DNA of 64,000 nucleotides from an uncultured bacterium (GCA_903921365.1 CAIXPS010000023.1:1-64000), one strand, 5' to 3'; numbered from the stretch's first letter, positions 41,101-50,275 are shown. Notes: a model not told the origin generated them from the letters alone. Translations and numbers: made by a program.

Positions 41101-41544
41101 CTCCGGCGCGCGCGTGGCTTTCTTCGTGGCGGGTTTACCCTTAGCGCCGGCCGCGTCTGCCGCCTTTGCCGCAGCCGCAGCGGCGCCCGCTGCTCCGGCA
41201 CCGTCAGTCGCTGTCCCGGCGCCTGCTGCCCCATCGCCCTCGATAACAACAACAGACACACCGGCAATCTGGATCGTATCCCAGTTCTGCACCGGCGTGC
41301 GCATATTCGCCGTCAACCGCGCGCCGTCGAAACTCACATCGCCTTCGTCAGTGAGCAGCACCAGGGCGAAGGGCCTTTGGCGATGATCCAGGACCGCCTG
41401 AAACTCGGCGACGTTCGGGCTATCAATCACGACGTCGTTTTCGGGGTGCCGGCCGATATTGGTAATGCCCCGGCTCGGATCCAGGTCAAGGAAATAGACC
41501 TGCCCATCGGGCATGATGATTTCTAGTTGGTCGACTTTAGCCAT
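38200..41544 (-). CDS. FHA-domain transmembrane protein with large Ig/FN3-like C-terminal region
   Basis: In this 1114-aa protein, residues 1-105 form an FHA domain (ITNIGRHPENDVVIDSPNV), a phosphothreonine-binding module, though the usual Ser/His after the Asn are partly replaced. An Ala/Lys-rich linker (106-145) leads to two Ig-like (CARDB or NEW2-type) domains (about 165-385). A single membrane helix lies at about 396-416 (LIGPLVIMLIIAFFLIMSAL). After it come Ig-like repeats (TAGQSIKIEWDVLGVNEVQIS) and Thr/Pro linkers with (PTPTP) runs, ending in an FN3 domain (ITWNYDNLNVQKYDVIGFRVYKAANG). It lies 21 bp downstream of a two-TM protein and next to another FHA protein, all at the 3' end of the eCIS operon. 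It could couple a cytoplasmic phosphosignal or the injection system to the envelope (inference). Confidence 0.8.
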   Translation of the reverse strand: MAKVDQLEIIMPDGQVYFLDLDPSRGITNIGRHPENDVVIDSPNVAEFQAVLDHRQRPFALVLLTDEGDVSFDGARLTANMRTPVQNWDTIQIAGVSVVVIEGDGAAGAGTATDGAGAAGAAAAAAKAADAAGAKGKPATKKATRAPEPVYQIMGAPPPDMSDDIISLELPERAFTVDVSQTGVWRLTIINGGPLVAEFAVSITGIEDPWLQLLPPKVNLNEGQRTTITITITPPRSPSSRAGNHHFAIVVTSPDYPGHKAQLGATLTIKPYYEYGVGELSPRQQNVGYFKRSSEAVLTIANKGNSVVPYEVVAEDEQKACTFEFMVPGETVGLAKQAEVRIEPDQVLMLPVKVTPLKRQFVGARKRNFTLTVTTTPMEGEQSPRSVLGQLDAAPLIGPLVIMLIIAFFLIMSALIFRPWIKNFQVTTGAGQPAQGAFNQPGQTTLVIGAGKGLNQPGLNQPSYVLLNAEGDSAKIQAGETVRLTWDASPFANLRIDPDLGVINNGQTSMVVSPALSTKYSLVAENLLTKISDVWFKDHKDISIEVVPVLPKIILFDSDKKEMVTGSSATVSWQVADTTKLELYINNSPETLDSTQYTGRRSIKLDQDTTFTLKAYNRYNEGQPVQLSFTIKTNPPTPTPIPTPGIVKFDINPKVITAGQSIKIEWDVLGVNEVQISNIPGSTTFPSQGSTDLTPQQTTVYVLSAGTGSAKVTRQWQVVVNPAPPTPTSTPEPKAPVIEFFTVTPNQVVKGNPEANAINLTWSVLSGTTNIQISGPSLASPLQNLSSRGSITVAASSTTLFILTAFNGALTTSSQGSITVIDPTPTPLPPPTGTPVPTATPRPTPFPPSIINTFKMKADPADGGAKVDQVESSSASPGTTVYSVKWGSRVVLEWTTSGAQSVNLVNFGSQPLSGTTGSPSSIVIQAPRNFQLQAINPGGTTDAFIQVNLAPVPVPPSPDIVNAVDQTATSVNITWNYDNLNVQKYDVIGFRVYKAANGSTSYQLANNNGLITNTARSWVDSNAPITCQQYKVVAVNLDSTGNPQESGSGSNIGGSQCPATPVPAAYNLPDYSNVSAGTMWTSSTSLDVLLPQDETVASSFTNRLRGMARVPQYR

Positions 41545-41565
41545 GATGATTCCCTCAACTGAGGC

Positions 41566-42477
41566 TTACGCGCGCGCAACGACGGCCAGCAAGACAATTA
41601 CCAGCACGAGCGCAACAGCGCCCACAACGATCTGGGGGAGATAGAACATGATGCCTGTCATGCCCTTGAAAAGCGCCGCGCCTTCCTGCGCTATCGCCTC
41701 AGTATCCTGTGCTTCAAGCGATTTGGAGTAGACCTTGAACGCAACCCGTTCCACCTTCAACCGCGCGACTGGACGTATAACCAGGCTAAGCTGCAATTGC
41801 TTGCCTGGCTCGACAAACGCCGTTTGCGGGTGGGTGATGGCTGCGGATGTGGATGGCGTTCCTGTTGCGTTATCCGAAGCGGCCATCGGGTTGGAGTCAC
41901 TCGGCCCACCGTAATCGCTATCACCGCCCATGGGTGAAGCGGCCTGTCGTCCTGCGACCATGGCTTTCGCTTGTGCGGAAACGCGTTGCGTCCGATCGAC
42001 CGCCGCCTGACCTGAGCGCATCCTGTAGCTCAAGGAGAGTAATCCAGATCCAGCGCCCCCTGGCAGTATGTGTCCCAGCGTGTCCAGGATGCCGCCAACA
42101 GTTTCGTTGAACCCACTCACCTTCTCACCTGCGTTCTGCGCAGACGCCTTGAGGTTCTGGCCAGCGCGCACAGGAGGTTGTTTCGCGCCTGCCTTTCCGG
42201 AAAGCAGGTTCTGGCCGACCGGCGCGCCCGTGGTCGCAGACTGTGCCTGCCCCAGTCTGGCGCCGTTCAACATAAACTCGAACGCCAGTTCATGGCTGGC
42301 ATCATCAGCCCATAACTCATAGCGGCTGCGCGCATTGCCGCGATTTGCCACATCAACATTAAACGTCTTAACCAGTTTGCGCTGTTGCATTCTGGTCAGC
42401 GACAGGATCAGGATGACTGCCACAACAACAATGACGGCAAGGACAACTAACAGGACAATGGTAGTTAATAAACTCAT
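41566..42477 (-). CDS. Membrane protein with N- and C-terminal transmembrane helices, unknown function
   Basis: This 303-aa protein has an N-terminal helix (about 3-27, LLTTIVLLVVLAVIVVVAVI), a beta-rich segment (TFNVDVANRGNARSRYELWADD) like the Ig/CARDB domains of its neighbour, a variable central region rich in Gly, Ala and Gln (about 75-200), and a C-terminal helix (about 280-300). The central region includes GGDSDYGGPSDSN. No family is recognised. It lies between the two FHA-type genes with gaps of 6 and 21 bp, so it is part of the same operon and probably the same envelope complex. Confidence 0.6.
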   Translation of the reverse strand: MSLLTTIVLLVVLAVIVVVAVILILSLTRMQQRKLVKTFNVDVANRGNARSRYELWADDASHELAFEFMLNGARLGQAQSATTGAPVGQNLLSGKAGAKQPPVRAGQNLKASAQNAGEKVSGFNETVGGILDTLGHILPGGAGSGLLSLSYRMRSGQAAVDRTQRVSAQAKAMVAGRQAASPMGGDSDYGGPSDSNPMAASDNATGTPSTSAAITHPQTAFVEPGKQLQLSLVIRPVARLKVERVAFKVYSKSLEAQDTEAIAQEGAALFKGMTGIMFYLPQIVVGAVALVLVIVLLAVVARA

Positions 42478-42483
42478 ATCACA

Positions 42484-43413
42484 TCAGTCAGTTGCAGTCA
42501 GCTTGAGATCATGAATAAAAAACGGGGTCACTTGAATCGTCGCAACCGCGACAGCCACCTGACCCGGATAGGCGTCGGGGGATGTCGCGCGGATAACCAC
42601 CCTCAAATCACCAGCTTTGGGGGTCATCTTCTTTGAGTGCGTAAAACGGAAAGCTACTTCTCTTTCCGCATTCGGGAACAGGATTGGCCCTGTGCCGATC
42701 TCGTAGCATTCCGGGGCGAGGCCGATGACTTCCAGCTTGAATTGTGCGCCCGGACGCGTGCCCGCGTTGCGCACGACCACAGAGCCTTCGATCGGCGTAT
42801 CGAGCCCGAGTTGAGTTTGATCCAGCTTTAAGCGCAGCCCGATCGAGTCGCCGATTGGCACATCCGGCCCGGCTGTTGAAGCGCCCGCCGGTGCGCCAGT
42901 GACAGCCTGGGATGTCGGCGCAACAGGCGGCGTTGGCGCCGTTTGAGTGACCGGGCTGTATGTAGTGGGCGGGGTGGCAGGCGGCGTCGACACGCCCCCG
43001 GCTGCCACCGCGCCAGCGGCTTGCTCGGTGGCTTGCATCGGCACTGCCGGCGCTGTATATCCTATCTGGTCAACAAGGCGCATCCGCACCGTAAAATCAC
43101 CCAGCTTGATCCAGGCGCCATACATGACATCGGTTGAGGACAACTGCGGCAATGGTCTGACCTGCGTGGGCGCTGTCGTCGCAGGGTCAAAACCCGTGGC
43201 AATCGTAATGTCCATGTTGCCGACATTCACCACGCGGCAGGTATCACCGCTTGCGATGATCTGAAGATGCCGTGGGGCAACGCCTCCGCCATGCGCGCTT
43301 TCGAGCACGATGTCATTGCGGGCATCAACCCCGACATGATTGATGACCTTCTGCAACACAAATTCTTTACGCCAACCATCTCTATCCGTGACTTCGACTC
43401 TGATGTTCTGCAC
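42484..43413 (-). CDS. FHA-like domain protein
   Basis: In this 309-aa protein, residues 1-115 read as a divergent FHA domain (FVLQKVINHVGVDARNDIVL, GVAPRHLQIIASGDTCRVVNVG). A Pro/Ala/Thr-rich linker (about 125-180) leads to an Ig-like CARDB domain (LRLKLDQTQLGLDTPIEGSVVVRNAGTRPGAQFKLEV) that ends the protein. No membrane helix is visible, so it is probably cytoplasmic. It shares its domain plan with the 1114-aa FHA protein, suggesting duplication. It lies 44 bp after the methyltransferase gene. Confidence 0.7.
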   Translation of the reverse strand: MQNIRVEVTDRDGWRKEFVLQKVINHVGVDARNDIVLESAHGGGVAPRHLQIIASGDTCRVVNVGNMDITIATGFDPATTAPTQVRPLPQLSSTDVMYGAWIKLGDFTVRMRLVDQIGYTAPAVPMQATEQAAGAVAAGGVSTPPATPPTTYSPVTQTAPTPPVAPTSQAVTGAPAGASTAGPDVPIGDSIGLRLKLDQTQLGLDTPIEGSVVVRNAGTRPGAQFKLEVIGLAPECYEIGTGPILFPNAEREVAFRFTHSKKMTPKAGDLRVVIRATSPDAYPGQVAVAVATIQVTPFFIHDLKLTATD

Positions 43414-43457
43414 AGTCGCACTCCCGTTTTAAATAACCGATTGCGCGCTTTGCGCGC

Positions 43458-45014
43458 TCAAGCGACAAGCAATGCCGCTCGCGCGATATCATGCAATTCG
43501 GCTTCCAATACCTGTTCTAGCGTCTTGCCATCCTTGCTCTCTGGCTCAAGCTCCTGAGTGAGAATATCAGCAAGTAATCGAACGATCTCCGCCCTGTCAT
43601 GCTGACCATCCAGATAATTGAGGACAGCCCGCATCAAACCATCAACCTCGATCGCTTCATGGCGCTGGTTGGTTACGCGCTCTTCATACGTTGCCTGCCA
43701 GCGCGCAATCACGCTTGCAAGTGGACGCTCACTGATTTCAATGACAAACCTTGGTTGATAAAGATGGAGTTCGATGAGGTCAACTACCAGGGATTTGAGC
43801 AGAGTGTCTCCTAACATCTGTGCATCCGCTTCGACGGACGCAACCGACTGAGATCGGTCTCGCGCTTCCCTGAGCAACTGATCGAATTTTACCGCATTTG
43901 GCCAAATTTTGCTAAGATAAATTATTGCAGCCTTATTCAGGGGGTTTGAACTCGATACAACTGTGCCTGTTGGCCCGCGAAAACGTTCATTTAACGGCGA
44001 CAAAATGCTTGGTTTTTCAGACAATGGCTTCAAAGGCGATGCAATGTGCATCTTGTGTAACAGGTCGATGCCCCATGTGCGTTCGAGCGCTATGCCTTTG
44101 TGACACAATAGCGATTGGCGAAACATGCGGTTCCGCACGAAGTCAAGATACTGTTCAGTGGCGACCACTGAAGACCCGAGCCGTCCGATGGTCTGTGCAA
44201 CATCCTTCGGCAAAACATCCGGCGTCATCGATGAAATCTCAACCTCAGCCACATATTGCAAATCGTGTTTCTCGATGCGTTCGGCAAACTGGTAGAAGTA
44301 GAGCGGCTCGTTATATTCCTCGAGATGTTCGTGCAGCATATACGAATCAGATTGCTTCGCAATGCGTTTCTCTTCGGAGTCGAGAGCTATGCTGTACGCC
44401 TGCTGATCAGCATCCTTCCCGATCTTCGGCGCCGCTTCAGCAAGGAAATGCAGCAGGGCGCGCGCCTGTGTGATGCGGGTCTGAACATCCTCAAACTGGC
44501 GGGTGTGGTACCACAGCATATTGCGCACGGCGCCGCGCATATGCCAGCCGGGATAGGTGTTGTAGCTGATAAAGGCAACGCCATTCGGCGCTAGTTGCTG
44601 GCTGCAAATATCGAGGATCTTGTCCTGCACTTCATGCGGCGCCCATGAATACACACCGTACACAATGATGTAATCAAAGACGCCATACTCCGCGCCGAAG
44701 TCCATGACATTGAGTTGCCTCAGCGTCACATTTTTCAGGCTTAACTGGTCAATGACCCTCTGACCCAGCGCCACTTGCGCAGCCGAAAGATCAACCCCGA
44801 TAAACTGGCTGTTGGGAAGCGACGCGGCCATTGGGATCAGGTTGGCGCCATCAGCACACCCAATCTCCAGCACCCGGCAGGCATCCGGCGACGCGGGCGC
44901 CATGCCAAACATCGCCGCAATAGACGCGATGTGATCCGGGTGCGTGCTGCGAATGGGCAGGCTTGGATACGGAACCTGATCGTAACTCGATTGCGTTACG
45001 GCTTGCGTTGCCAT
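43458..45014 (-). CDS. Class I SAM-dependent methyltransferase with regulatory domain
   Basis: This 518-aa protein has an N-terminal Rossmann methyltransferase domain (SAM motif I VLEIGCADGANLIPMA, motif II FIGVDLSAAQ, FDYIIVYGVYSWAP) and a C-terminal methyltransferase regulatory domain (about residues 240-500, including KPSILSPLNERFRGPTG). This two-domain type is often found beside contractile injection or unknown surface loci and probably modifies a protein or polysaccharide; the target is not known. Its start ATG overlaps the stop of the DUF4159-like gene by one base (TAATG), so the two are translationally coupled. Confidence 0.85.
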   Translation of the reverse strand: MATQAVTQSSYDQVPYPSLPIRSTHPDHIASIAAMFGMAPASPDACRVLEIGCADGANLIPMAASLPNSQFIGVDLSAAQVALGQRVIDQLSLKNVTLRQLNVMDFGAEYGVFDYIIVYGVYSWAPHEVQDKILDICSQQLAPNGVAFISYNTYPGWHMRGAVRNMLWYHTRQFEDVQTRITQARALLHFLAEAAPKIGKDADQQAYSIALDSEEKRIAKQSDSYMLHEHLEEYNEPLYFYQFAERIEKHDLQYVAEVEISSMTPDVLPKDVAQTIGRLGSSVVATEQYLDFVRNRMFRQSLLCHKGIALERTWGIDLLHKMHIASPLKPLSEKPSILSPLNERFRGPTGTVVSSSNPLNKAAIIYLSKIWPNAVKFDQLLREARDRSQSVASVEADAQMLGDTLLKSLVVDLIELHLYQPRFVIEISERPLASVIARWQATYEERVTNQRHEAIEVDGLMRAVLNYLDGQHDRAEIVRLLADILTQELEPESKDGKTLEQVLEAELHDIARAALLVA

Positions 45015-46168
45015 TATTTGGTCTTTTGCGCCGCTGTCCGACGAGAAATCGCGTACGCCACGATATTGGCGCCAAACTCGTGCGCAGAGCGAATGTCTTC
45101 ACGCGCGGCCGGCGCGCCACGGCGCAAGCCCTGCCACAGGCTTCCGAAGTCATAAGTGCTGAAGATCACGCCTCCGCCATCCTGCAATCTGGGTTTCCCC
45201 TGGGATTCAAATCCAGCCGGAATCGCGCCAAACAAATTCGGCCTCTGCAACAGTTCGTGACCAGGGGTAATATCCTGCAATTGCAAGCCGAACGAACTCA
45301 GCATATCGAGAAACACCGCATCCGCAGCCGGTTCGCCGCTGGCAGTGCTGCCGCGCGCGCTCTCGATAAAAAGGGTGCCGCCGGACTGGAGATACCCATA
45401 GATCACGTTCATGTCGTTTGGGGCAATCTGGAACTTGCCCTGCCCCACCAGATGCACCAGGGCGTACTGATCGATGCCTGCTGCCAGCGCGATATCGTCA
45501 TCCACAAACGCCTCTACGGCGCCGGAGGCGCCGGCAGCCTTGATGACGTGATCAAAGCCCTTGCCATGGCCCTTATCGGTGACGCCCGGCATATAGCACA
45601 CGCCAATGCCATGCTTGACTGCTTTAGAAGCGCCAGCAAGGCTGCGAAAACGCTGGTCGATCTGGTTATTGCCCGGATGCATCGGATCGGATGCATCGGT
45701 GATCGGCGAGTCTTTATTCACCCGTTTGATCCGCGCGATCTCGATGGTCGAGCCGGCAGGCAATTCGGGCCTGGCTTCGACTTCAAATCCCGAATAGACA
45801 TACAGGCGCGCGCTATCACTGCTGCCCTGGTCGGGGCTGGGTTTGCTTTCACCATAGGTCAGCATCAGATACAACATCCCCTGCGCCTTGCCAAGGTCAT
45901 AGGAAACGGCCTGAGTCAAAACGATTTCATCCCCAGTAGGGCTGATTGCCATCCCCGGCAGGATGTACACCTGCGAGTCCGCTGGGTCGCTTGCAATCAC
46001 CTCAAGCCCTGCCACGATCCCAACGCCATGCGCAATCAACGCATGGTAGCGCTGCCTCTGACGGTGATATTCATGCGCTTCGTCCCATACATCGGCCGTG
46101 ACCGATAGTCCATCGATTGGTTTGAGCCGCTTGAGAGGATACGCCTGTAGCAAGTCTTTATCGATCAC
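45014..46168 (-). CDS. eCIS-associated protein with C-terminal DUF4159-like domain
   Basis: The N-terminal half of this 384-aa protein (YPLKRLKPIDGLSVTADVWDEAHEYHRQRQRYH, then GIVAGLEVIASDPADSQVYILPGMAISPTGDEIV) is typical of proteins encoded next to eCIS baseplate genes and resembles phage tail-fibre or baseplate attachment proteins. From about residue 200 the sequence resembles DUF4159 (GIGVCYMPGVTDKGHGKGF, YGYLQSGGTLFIESARG, VIFSTYDFGSLWQGLRRG, GANIVAYAI). No enzyme motif is visible. The gene sits between the tail protein I gene and the methyltransferase gene, which supports a baseplate-associated role. Confidence 0.65.
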   Translation of the reverse strand: MIDKDLLQAYPLKRLKPIDGLSVTADVWDEAHEYHRQRQRYHALIAHGVGIVAGLEVIASDPADSQVYILPGMAISPTGDEIVLTQAVSYDLGKAQGMLYLMLTYGESKPSPDQGSSDSARLYVYSGFEVEARPELPAGSTIEIARIKRVNKDSPITDASDPMHPGNNQIDQRFRSLAGASKAVKHGIGVCYMPGVTDKGHGKGFDHVIKAAGASGAVEAFVDDDIALAAGIDQYALVHLVGQGKFQIAPNDMNVIYGYLQSGGTLFIESARGSTASGEPAADAVFLDMLSSFGLQLQDITPGHELLQRPNLFGAIPAGFESQGKPRLQDGGGVIFSTYDFGSLWQGLRRGAPAAREDIRSAHEFGANIVAYAISRRTAAQKTK

Positions 46169-46236
46169 AGTTATCTCCTGTTTTTGTGAAGAAAGAAGAG
46201 CGCCTGTTGTCTGTCACGCGGGCGCTATTTGTTTAC

Positions 46237-47289
46237 TTAGTTTTCCAACTGCTTGATTACGAGCGTATAGCGCGTATGCGCTGGTTTTTCTGACTCGATG
46301 ATTGATTCAATGACACGGCGTCGTTCCGCTTCCAGTCTTTCACGGTCGCCATCGCTCAAGAGCGCGCCGTCTGCTGACTTGACCGGCGGCAAACGCAAGG
46401 TCACGGTAAACGTATGCGGCACATTGCCATGACCCAATGCAACACTCGGACCTAGTCGCGCTGAAGCGCCAAGGATCAGGTTGTTCGCGCGATGCTCCAT
46501 GATCTGCGGTTGGCTTTCGGTGTATATCTCGAGTATCTTTTCCAGGCCGATCCGCGTTCCACGTTTTCGATAGAGCGACACAATCGATCCGAGCAGTCTG
46601 CGCTGTTTTTCCGGCGTCCAGCGATCATCAAGCACCAGATCGGCCCACGAGGCCAGCCATGGCAAGAGCGACGCCGGGATCAACTTCGGGTCAAAATAGT
46701 ATGGAATCTGGGTGATCTGGCTTTCGATGGGCGTCCAGAAACTCTCAAACATCATCAGAAACCGGCCCATAAAGTCATCTTCGCGGTAGATGCTGGGCAG
46801 ATATTTAAGGTAGCGGCCTTTTGGCGCCACCGCGATATTCAGGCCGGTGCTCGTATCTGAAACGGCGCCATCCCCACCCGTGAGGCGCACATCCGCATCA
46901 CAGGTGAGCAAGCTCTCCAGTTCGCCGAACACGGCGTCCTGTTGCACGGTAGCGTGGACTTCAAACTCAAGGCGAGTCCCTTTGGCAAATCCTTGTGAGT
47001 CAGACCACGTCATGCGTGAACCGTCGCCGATCCGCTCAACTGCCGGCGCCGGATTCCGCAATTGATCGGGCGCATGAATGTCGCCGACTTCGATCCCTGG
47101 CGGGATATCCAGCCCTAGTTGAAACTCCGCAATCGGCAGCAATACATCAATACGGGTATGGAAGGTGACTGGCTCGCCGGGATAACGCCGGTAAGCATCT
47201 GCGACGTGTGACAGCGTCACATATTCCACATCGCGCTTGCGGCGTTGCAGCGTCACTGTCTGTAGGAGGGTCGGTTGTAGAGTTGTCAT
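46237..47289 (-). CDS. eCIS baseplate wedge component, phage tail protein I-like (Afp12-type)
   Basis: This 350-aa protein has the tail protein I signature (TIGR02242 group): KYLPSIYREDDFMGRFLMMFESFWTPIESQITQIPYYFDP, then LPWLASWADLVLDDRW and RLLGSIVSLYRKRGTRIGLEKILEIYT. An N-terminal beta-rich extension of about 170 residues precedes it. It should sit at the outer edge of the baseplate beside the J-type protein, whose gene lies 8 bp upstream. Confidence 0.8.
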   Translation of the reverse strand: MTTLQPTLLQTVTLQRRKRDVEYVTLSHVADAYRRYPGEPVTFHTRIDVLLPIAEFQLGLDIPPGIEVGDIHAPDQLRNPAPAVERIGDGSRMTWSDSQGFAKGTRLEFEVHATVQQDAVFGELESLLTCDADVRLTGGDGAVSDTSTGLNIAVAPKGRYLKYLPSIYREDDFMGRFLMMFESFWTPIESQITQIPYYFDPKLIPASLLPWLASWADLVLDDRWTPEKQRRLLGSIVSLYRKRGTRIGLEKILEIYTESQPQIMEHRANNLILGASARLGPSVALGHGNVPHTFTVTLRLPPVKSADGALLSDGDRERLEAERRRVIESIIESEKPAHTRYTLVIKQLEN

Positions 47290-47297
47290 GAGTCACG

Positions 47298-49415
47298 TTA
47301 CAGGGTTACGACATTGACCTCATGGTCCAGCGAGCACAATACGCCATCCGCGGGGACATAGATGATGCGCACATCTGCGACAGTCACCGGCGTCGTATCG
47401 GCCGGTCTGCCGTCGATGGTCGCTGCCTCTTTGGACGGAGTCACCACTCGTTGACCCATCAATACATCGCGCACGTGCTTCACGCCCGGCACTTGCGCAA
47501 TCAGCGAGTACAGTTCCGAAACATACAGATTACGGCCAAACAGCCAGCCCTGCCACTCCGACGACTGTTTGCCGTTCGATGCCGCAGGATCGTCGATGGC
47601 CACGCCCTGCGATGCCGCAGGGCTCAAGGCGAGCGGTGTGATGAAGTTTCCAAGCGCCGCCTTAACGCGAGCCGTCACAACCTCCGGACGGCTGTAATCG
47701 GAAATGACGATATTCGCCTGCACTTTCACGCCGATGTAGGTCGGTTCACGCAGGTTGAGCGTCGCTGTCAACAACCGGTATTGATCCAGATGCGTTTCGA
47801 TCTCGGTGCGAAGCGACGGTTCAAGCGTCAACTTGCTCAAATCACCGGCTGCAATCGCGTCATACGCCGCCGGTATCACCAGGAGTTCAACAGTCCCCGG
47901 CGCGAGCCCGGCGCTTCCAGCGCCAGAGGTGTTGCTCTTAATGCGACCGATGCGCCGGCTGGCGGCCTTGCCGAGGTTCTCATAATCCTCAGCGGTGACC
48001 GCTCGTTGCTGCGCGCGCAACTCTCTCCGCGCCCGCATCTTGGCTTCGGCCAGGCTCTCCTGATCGCGCCCGCCGGTCGCCCGGTTCAGATTACTGACGC
48101 GATCGATATACGTAATCGCGGAGCGCAGGACTTGGATCTTTTCAGAGGGCACGTTGCCAATGACGCCGCCGCCATAACGATACTGGCTGATGCGTATCGA
48201 TCGCACTGATTCCGGCACGCGGCCGTACTGGCGAACCGATCCATCCGGTTGGCGCAGGTTAGGGCCAAAGGATATTTCACCTTCAGCTGTGTCGAGCGTG
48301 TAATGACGGTCGTGCAGGGTCGAGTTTGAGAAATCCTCCACACACTGCCATGGAACATAAACCACTTCGCCGTCATGCACTTCCTGAACTTCAACAGTCT
48401 CACCCTCGCGCAGGCCGAGGATCGGCGCATGCAACAGCCGGAAGGTCTGGCCAGCCTCGCCATTGCTAACACCGATGACTTCGTTCTGAACGACAACGGC
48501 GTGGGTGGCTCGCGTCGTCGCGCCAAGTGAGTACACCTTCACTTCCTTGATTCGTGGCGACTCGCGATACATGCCCTGCTCTTTGCGCCGTTGCTCCAGC
48601 CGGCAACGAATCCAGTAACCGCGCCGCCCCTGCACATCATCCGGGCGCAGATCGAGAGGAAGGTAGAACACCATCTGTCCAGACGAGTTGTTTAACCCGC
48701 CGGTAGTGTCTTTCTCGCCATAGCGCGAACTCGGGACAATCTCGCTCCATACGCCATCGCCGCGCGCCACCTCCCACATCAACGGTGGATCTTCGCGTCG
48801 AATGCCCGCGCCTTGCGTTTCCTCACAGGTGAAATCAAACTGGAGAATATACCCACTCAAGTCGTTGGCTTCGTCAAAGCCAAAGTAGAACGTGTCGCCC
48901 GATTGAGGCGCAGGGCGTGTAAAGGGGTAGAAAATCTCGATGCCCATGCGGGACAAGAAGTTCTTATTCACATCATCCTGCCGGCGTATCTGCACTAAAT
49001 TTGGCGGCGCAATCAGCAGGCGGTCATCGGTCGTGAAGATGACTTCCCGATCTTCCTCAGTTTCACGAGTTGCCACCTCGGCGCCTTGAGGTATCGTCAC
49101 ATCCGTCGTGTCCTCAGGAATGATGGGAAATGGTATGGACAACCGGAAGGTCAATTCGGTGCGCGCGCTGGTCGCCGGCAGCAGCCTAATGCCTAGAAAA
49201 TCCATGAACCGGATATAGTTTTTATCCGGCACCAGATTTAACCGGTACGTGATCATCTCGGTCATCCACGCAAACAGTTCAATCAGCGTGATGCCCGGGT
49301 CGCTCAGGTTGTAATCCGTCCACTCGGGACAGTAGCGCACAATGCGCCGGCGCGCTTCGTCCACAATATCTTTCTGAAAGCGCAGGTCGTCAAGAATTGG
49401 TTCAGGTAATGCCAT
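47298..49415 (-). CDS. eCIS baseplate protein, gpJ/gp6-like (Afp11-type)
   Basis: This 705-aa baseplate J-type protein is the wedge scaffold of contractile tails. N-terminal motifs include LDDLRFQKDIVDEARRRIVRYCPEWTDYNLSDPGITLIELFAWMTEM, the classical start of the J/Afp11 family. The C-terminal half carries SLAEAKMRARRELRAQQRAVTAEDYE and EPTYIGVKVQANIVISDYS. It lies between the gp25 (23 bp upstream) and tail protein I genes. It is predicted to be cytoplasmic until particle release. Confidence 0.9.
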   Translation of the reverse strand: MALPEPILDDLRFQKDIVDEARRRIVRYCPEWTDYNLSDPGITLIELFAWMTEMITYRLNLVPDKNYIRFMDFLGIRLLPATSARTELTFRLSIPFPIIPEDTTDVTIPQGAEVATRETEEDREVIFTTDDRLLIAPPNLVQIRRQDDVNKNFLSRMGIEIFYPFTRPAPQSGDTFYFGFDEANDLSGYILQFDFTCEETQGAGIRREDPPLMWEVARGDGVWSEIVPSSRYGEKDTTGGLNNSSGQMVFYLPLDLRPDDVQGRRGYWIRCRLEQRRKEQGMYRESPRIKEVKVYSLGATTRATHAVVVQNEVIGVSNGEAGQTFRLLHAPILGLREGETVEVQEVHDGEVVYVPWQCVEDFSNSTLHDRHYTLDTAEGEISFGPNLRQPDGSVRQYGRVPESVRSIRISQYRYGGGVIGNVPSEKIQVLRSAITYIDRVSNLNRATGGRDQESLAEAKMRARRELRAQQRAVTAEDYENLGKAASRRIGRIKSNTSGAGSAGLAPGTVELLVIPAAYDAIAAGDLSKLTLEPSLRTEIETHLDQYRLLTATLNLREPTYIGVKVQANIVISDYSRPEVVTARVKAALGNFITPLALSPAASQGVAIDDPAASNGKQSSEWQGWLFGRNLYVSELYSLIAQVPGVKHVRDVLMGQRVVTPSKEAATIDGRPADTTPVTVADVRIIYVPADGVLCSLDHEVNVVTL

Positions 49416-49438
49416 CTGGTATTCCGGTTAGCTCACAA

Positions 49439-49858
49439 TCAGGATACGGTTGGTTCATCCGCAATATAGAACGGATAGACAATGCTGCGTGGGTCGTGGG
49501 TTGCCTTTACCTCGTATTTGATCTCAACCATCATCGCCCCGTCGCGATCAGGGTCGCGATAGGCAAATACATCGCGGACATCGATGCGAGGTTCCCACAT
49601 GGCCAGTGCATCGCGCACATATTCGGCCATCAGGCTTTGCGTCACTGTTTCATTCGGGCTGAAAAGCAGCTCCCAGGCGCGGCAACCAAACGTCGGGCGC
49701 ATGACGCGCTCACCCGGCACCGTGCCGAGGATGATCATGATTGCCTGCTCAATGTCATCATGCCCTGCCGCTAAGGCGACACCGCCGCGCGCGCTTAACT
49801 GCAAGGGAAAGGCCAGCCCTTGCCCAAGAAACTCACGATTGCGTATATCTCTATCCAT
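49439..49858 (-). CDS. eCIS baseplate wedge protein, gp25-like (Afp9-type)
   Basis: This 139-aa protein matches the gpW/gp25 family, which links the baseplate to the sheath start. Motifs are LQLSARGGVALAAGHDDIEQAIMIILGTVPGERVMRPTFGC, with the family EPR pattern as MWEPRIDVRDVF. The length is as expected (about 130-145 aa). It lies 16 bp after the PAAR-like gene. Confidence 0.9.
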   Translation of the reverse strand: MDRDIRNREFLGQGLAFPLQLSARGGVALAAGHDDIEQAIMIILGTVPGERVMRPTFGCRAWELLFSPNETVTQSLMAEYVRDALAMWEPRIDVRDVFAYRDPDRDGAMMVEIKYEVKATHDPRSIVYPFYIADEPTVS

Positions 49859-49874
49859 ACTTTTTTGCCTTTCG

Positions 49875-50258
49875 CTACATCGCCTTTACTCTGACCTGGC
49901 CGGCGAATGTGATCGTCAATGGCTTTGGCATTGGCGGCATCTGGGTTGGTGTTATGACCGTTGGTCCTGTCGAGCTGCTGAAACAGAGCAGCCCCTGCCC
50001 CATGGACTTCACGCGCATCGTAAATGTCGGCGGCAGAAACGTGGACATGATACACGGTGAACCGCCCGGAGGGATCGGCACTGGCGGCACGGACGTGGTC
50101 ATACCGGCTGCCATACATCCGGCGATGGGCCATGGAGGCGATGGAATGGGGACAGGAACGCCCATTACCTTGACGCGCGGGTTAGGCGCCGTCGCGCTGG
50201 CCTTGCCGCCGTGCGAACAGATTACCACCGCAGACATCGTGAGTAAAAATCCAGGCAT
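49875..50258 (-). CDS. PAAR-like spike tip protein (Afp10-type)
   Basis: This 127-aa protein starts MPGFLLTMSAVVICSHGGKA, typical of PAAR-like tip proteins of eCIS, and continues with Pro-rich turns (VPVPIPSPPWPIAGC, PPVPIPPGG). Such proteins cap the VgrG spike and may bind iron or zinc through His and Cys (SHGG, CMAAG, PCIM). GAGGG lies 8 bases before the ATG. It lies between the VgrG and gp25 genes, the standard order. Confidence 0.82.
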   Translation of the reverse strand: MPGFLLTMSAVVICSHGGKASATAPNPRVKVMGVPVPIPSPPWPIAGCMAAGMTTSVPPVPIPPGGSPCIMSTFLPPTFTMRVKSMGQGLLCFSSSTGPTVITPTQMPPMPKPLTITFAGQVRVKAM

Positions 50259-50275
50259 AGTAATATCCCTCTTAC